Assembly (NCBI GenBank): GCA_000611775.1
Contig: KK106984.1
Coordinates: forward strand, 3,635,341-3,699,340
Reading direction: 5' to 3'
Length of the DNA stretch: 64,000 bases
DNA from: Umbilicaria muhlenbergii
Lineage: Eukaryota; Ascomycota; Lecanoromycetes; Umbilicariales; Umbilicariaceae
Below the pieces are notes generated by a model. That model ran no database searches. It saw only the letters and a program-made list of their open reading frames with translations, and was not told where the DNA came from. Shown in pieces: positions 61,829-64,000 of this stretch (the stretch's first letter is position 1; each line of letters begins with the position of its first letter). Made by a program: the position numbers and the translations under genes.

Positions 61829-62609
61829 ATGCATGCTCTTCGTTTCTGCATCATTGCTACCCTCCTTCAGCTGGCACATCTGAGTCTTGCGTTTCCCTTC
61901 ACCAGTCTAGATATCTATTCCTCGTCCTTACAACGTCGAAGTCAAACTGGCTCCAACGTCCCCAACAAGAAGGTCGGGACGTAGGTCGCTCCACTGTACC
62001 GCTTTGCTTTTACATATCTAACGGTCCTCTATCCTGTCAGCCCATTCATTCGCCGCAACCTAGACTCCCGAGAAGACACCTTCGCCAGCTCCACATCCCC
62101 TCCAATCTCCCGCCGCACCCTACAGCCGCTCAATGACCTAAAGCCCACCTCCAGAGTCCCGCCTTCACCCAGACTCGTACACGCACCCGGGACTTCCACC
62201 TATACCCAAATAAGTTACCAATACCCAATCAACTACAACGAAGAGGATACCGATCCTCTAGAAGTCCTCTTCGATGCTGAAACGGGAGTGCACCAGCATC
62301 TCGCCGCACACGCGGACGGCCTGATTCCTGGAGCTATGGACTTTGAACAAGATGGTTTGACGTTGCATGTGGAGAATGCGAATAACCACCAATTAACCTG
62401 GGGTGTACTCGGGGCAGCGATGCAGACACTGGTGTAAGTCGCTGCGACTTTCGTGCTGCGTGTAGCTGGACACGATACTGATGTTCTTGCTTTGCAGAGA
62501 ATATATGCACGACACCCTCCTGCTTAGTGGGTTGGGGCTTGCGGCGATTACATTTACGATTTATGACGGCTTACATCAAGTTGGTCGGGGATACTTAAAA
62601 CACTCTTGA
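61829..62609 (+). CDS. Small secreted protein B, paralog of the protein at 55.8 kb
   Basis: Three exons, 61829-61980, 62041-62433 and 62498-62609, give 218 residues. MHALRFCIIATLLQLAHLSLAFP is a signal peptide. Exon 1 ends in KVGT, in the same phase as in protein A. A Pro/Ser/Arg-rich spacer of about 70 residues follows, then a domain that parallels protein A: HLAAHADGLIP, ANNHQLTWGVLGAAMQTLV and FTIYDGLHQVGRG. It has an extra intron after TLV that protein A lacks. Apart from the one cysteine in the signal there are none, so it is not a disulfide-rich effector. The family is not one I can name. The two genes are about 6 kb apart in the same orientation, as expected after an old tandem duplication. 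Confidence 0.82.
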
Positions 62610-63345
62610 TGGCAGAAGTACGGGGAATCGAGATGTGGATTATCGAACGGCATATGGTGTTTGATTAGGTAGGCCAAGCATGGGGCCAAGGGCAGAATGA
62701 CGGATGAAGAAGATTTTGTGCCATAGACACTTGGTGTTTCGAACTTTGTCGCATACCACCACATGAAACCTGCCTTGTGGTGAGCAGACCATACCTCAAA
62801 CTTTCGAGTCCTCATGCGATTTCCGCTATCCATGGGAATTTGTTCCGCAATCATGCGCTTTTGGAGTTTGGGGCGTTGAAGCATGCATAGTTGAGCTGAA
62901 TCCATAGAGAATGTTAAAGACATATACGGTGTAGTCGCTGTATTAGCAAATTGGGAACTGTACGCAGGGATAGATTATTTGGGTGTATGAATACGCAATA
63001 TGTGTATAGAGTATGTGTTGCACAATTTAATAGTTGGATTTCATTCAGTTTAGACTGTAGTTAGTAATGAGAATGAAACGAAGCCACGTAGTTGATATAC
63101 ATGTAGAATTGTGAAAGATTCAGCTGCTTACAGTGCGGCAGCAACAAGGAGCTTGTCTGATAGTCTCAACAAATCAGCTTCAGTCACCTGACTCGTGAGC
63201 CAGTAGACGTTGCAACCAGTCAACAAGCAGGTGGATGGCGGTTAACAGACTGCGTCGTTGTGCAAACAGCTAATATCTCTTGTCCATGCTTTTGTATCCC
63301 ACCTCATATACGCCGCGTGCCGAAGATCCAACCCTCAACCCCCGA
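62610..63345. other. Intergenic region between convergent genes
   Basis: I see no gene or repeat. The centre (about 62930-63110) is AT-rich. Confidence 0.4.
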
Positions 63346-63962
63346 CTAATCCAACCACCCCACATCCAAACCCTCCAGCATCTCCAACCCCACATTAACA
63401 AAACTCCTCCAAAGATCCACCTCCAGCCTCCACGGATCCGTCTGAACAGCATAAACCACCGCGGCCGCCACCTGGAGCAGCTCTGCCTCATCACTTCCCA
63501 TAACCAAAAATGCATCTTTCCGAACCACGACCCTATCCTTGAGTACCTTCTTAAACGGCTCGATGCGAAGGCTGGCCTGCCGATGCACGCTCCACTCCGA
63601 AAACGGCATGTCCTTCGGGATGAACTTCCATTCCCACGACCGGCCCTGAGCGTCGTGGAAGCACATTTCGTGCCGCTTGTCGATGCCGATGATGAGAGGG
63701 TAGAAATGCGGGGCGGACCAAAGACGCAGGAAGGCGAAGCGAGCGGCCGGGTTTGAGTGAGCGAATTTGCGGGCGGTGATGAGGAGGTGTTCCTTAGATG
63801 GGGGATCGTGCATACCAGGGAGGGCGTGCATGTCTTCGACCATGAAGCGGTAGTCTATGTAGAGGTCAAGAGAGCGGGACGGTTCACGGGAAGCAATGGC
63901 GTGAGCGGGACTGGAGTAGTAGGAATTGCGGATGATGCCTTCTTTGTAGACTAGATTGAAGC
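63346..63962 (-). CDS. Conserved fungal protein of unknown function, C-terminal part
   Basis: This is the last exon, 205 codons, of a minus-strand gene whose earlier exons lie beyond the right edge. The acceptor TTACTAACACAG ends at 63963 and the exon then reads FNLVYKEGIIRNSYYSS, with LDLYIDYRFMVEDMHALP, ARFAFLRLWSAPHFYPLIIG and WEWKFIPKDMPFSEWS further on. The protein looks soluble and well folded, with many aromatic residues. I recall similar uncharacterised proteins from other ascomycetes but know no function. No defects are seen in the part present. Confidence 0.75.
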
Positions 63963-64000
63963 CTGTGTTAGTAAACTTCTATTCATAATGGCGAAAAGGG

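Noticed and set aside
52187-62609. Ustiloxin-like peptide (RiPP) cluster suggested by the S41 peptidase
   Set aside because: No UstYa-type oxidase, tyrosinase or repeat-bearing precursor peptide is visible nearby; the S41 family is common in fungi outside such clusters.

Overview
The window is nuclear DNA of a filamentous ascomycete (Pezizomycotina). Nearly every gene has short introns (about 50-110 bp, GT..AG, often with a CTAAC/CTGAC-like branch site). The gene content is typically fungal: a GH76 cell-wall enzyme with a GPI-type tail, a bifunctional arg-6 (ARG5,6) gene, a New1/Elf1-type EF3 ATPase, a methylcitrate-cycle pair, fungal NLR proteins and a SAT4-type membrane protein. A Dothideomycete is possible, but the sequence alone does not prove it.

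Layout. 0-0.8 kb: fossil of a polyketide synthase running off the left edge. 1.5-12 kb: housekeeping genes, namely a BED-like/DUF3237 protein, a GH76 mannanase-like protein, the exocytic v-SNARE (Snc1 type) and arg-6. 12-18.6 kb: two large fungal proteins of unknown function; the second has a C-terminal membrane anchor. 19-23.2 kb: divergently transcribed 2-methylcitrate synthase and methylisocitrate lyase sharing one 437-bp promoter. 23.5-29 kb: a PHD-finger/SANT-like protein and the EF3-family ATPase. 30.8-33 kb: a choline/amino-acid permease. 33-37 kb: G-rich, strand-skewed DNA around a decayed NLR-type TPR gene. 37.7-43 kb: a seven-helix membrane protein and a GH55 exo-beta-1,3-glucanase. 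45.2-50.8 kb: an epoxide hydrolase and a complete NLR (HeLo-like/NACHT/ankyrin) that meet tail to tail across a perfect 58-bp palindrome. 52-62.6 kb: a region rich in secreted proteins, with an S41 protease, an 8-cysteine protein and two paralogous small secreted proteins, plus a DUF1295 reductase. The last gene is partial and leaves the window on the right.

Functional links visible here: mcsA and mclA act in the same mitochondrial route that detoxifies propionyl-CoA. GH76 and GH55 both act on the cell wall. The NLR and the NLR relic suggest a locus exposed to non-self recognition turnover. The most novel item is the pair of small secreted paralogs at 55.8 and 61.8 kb, which share a C-terminal motif and an intron in the same place and phase. 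All exon joins were worked out by hand from reading frame, splice consensus and recalled family sequence; no alignment was run.
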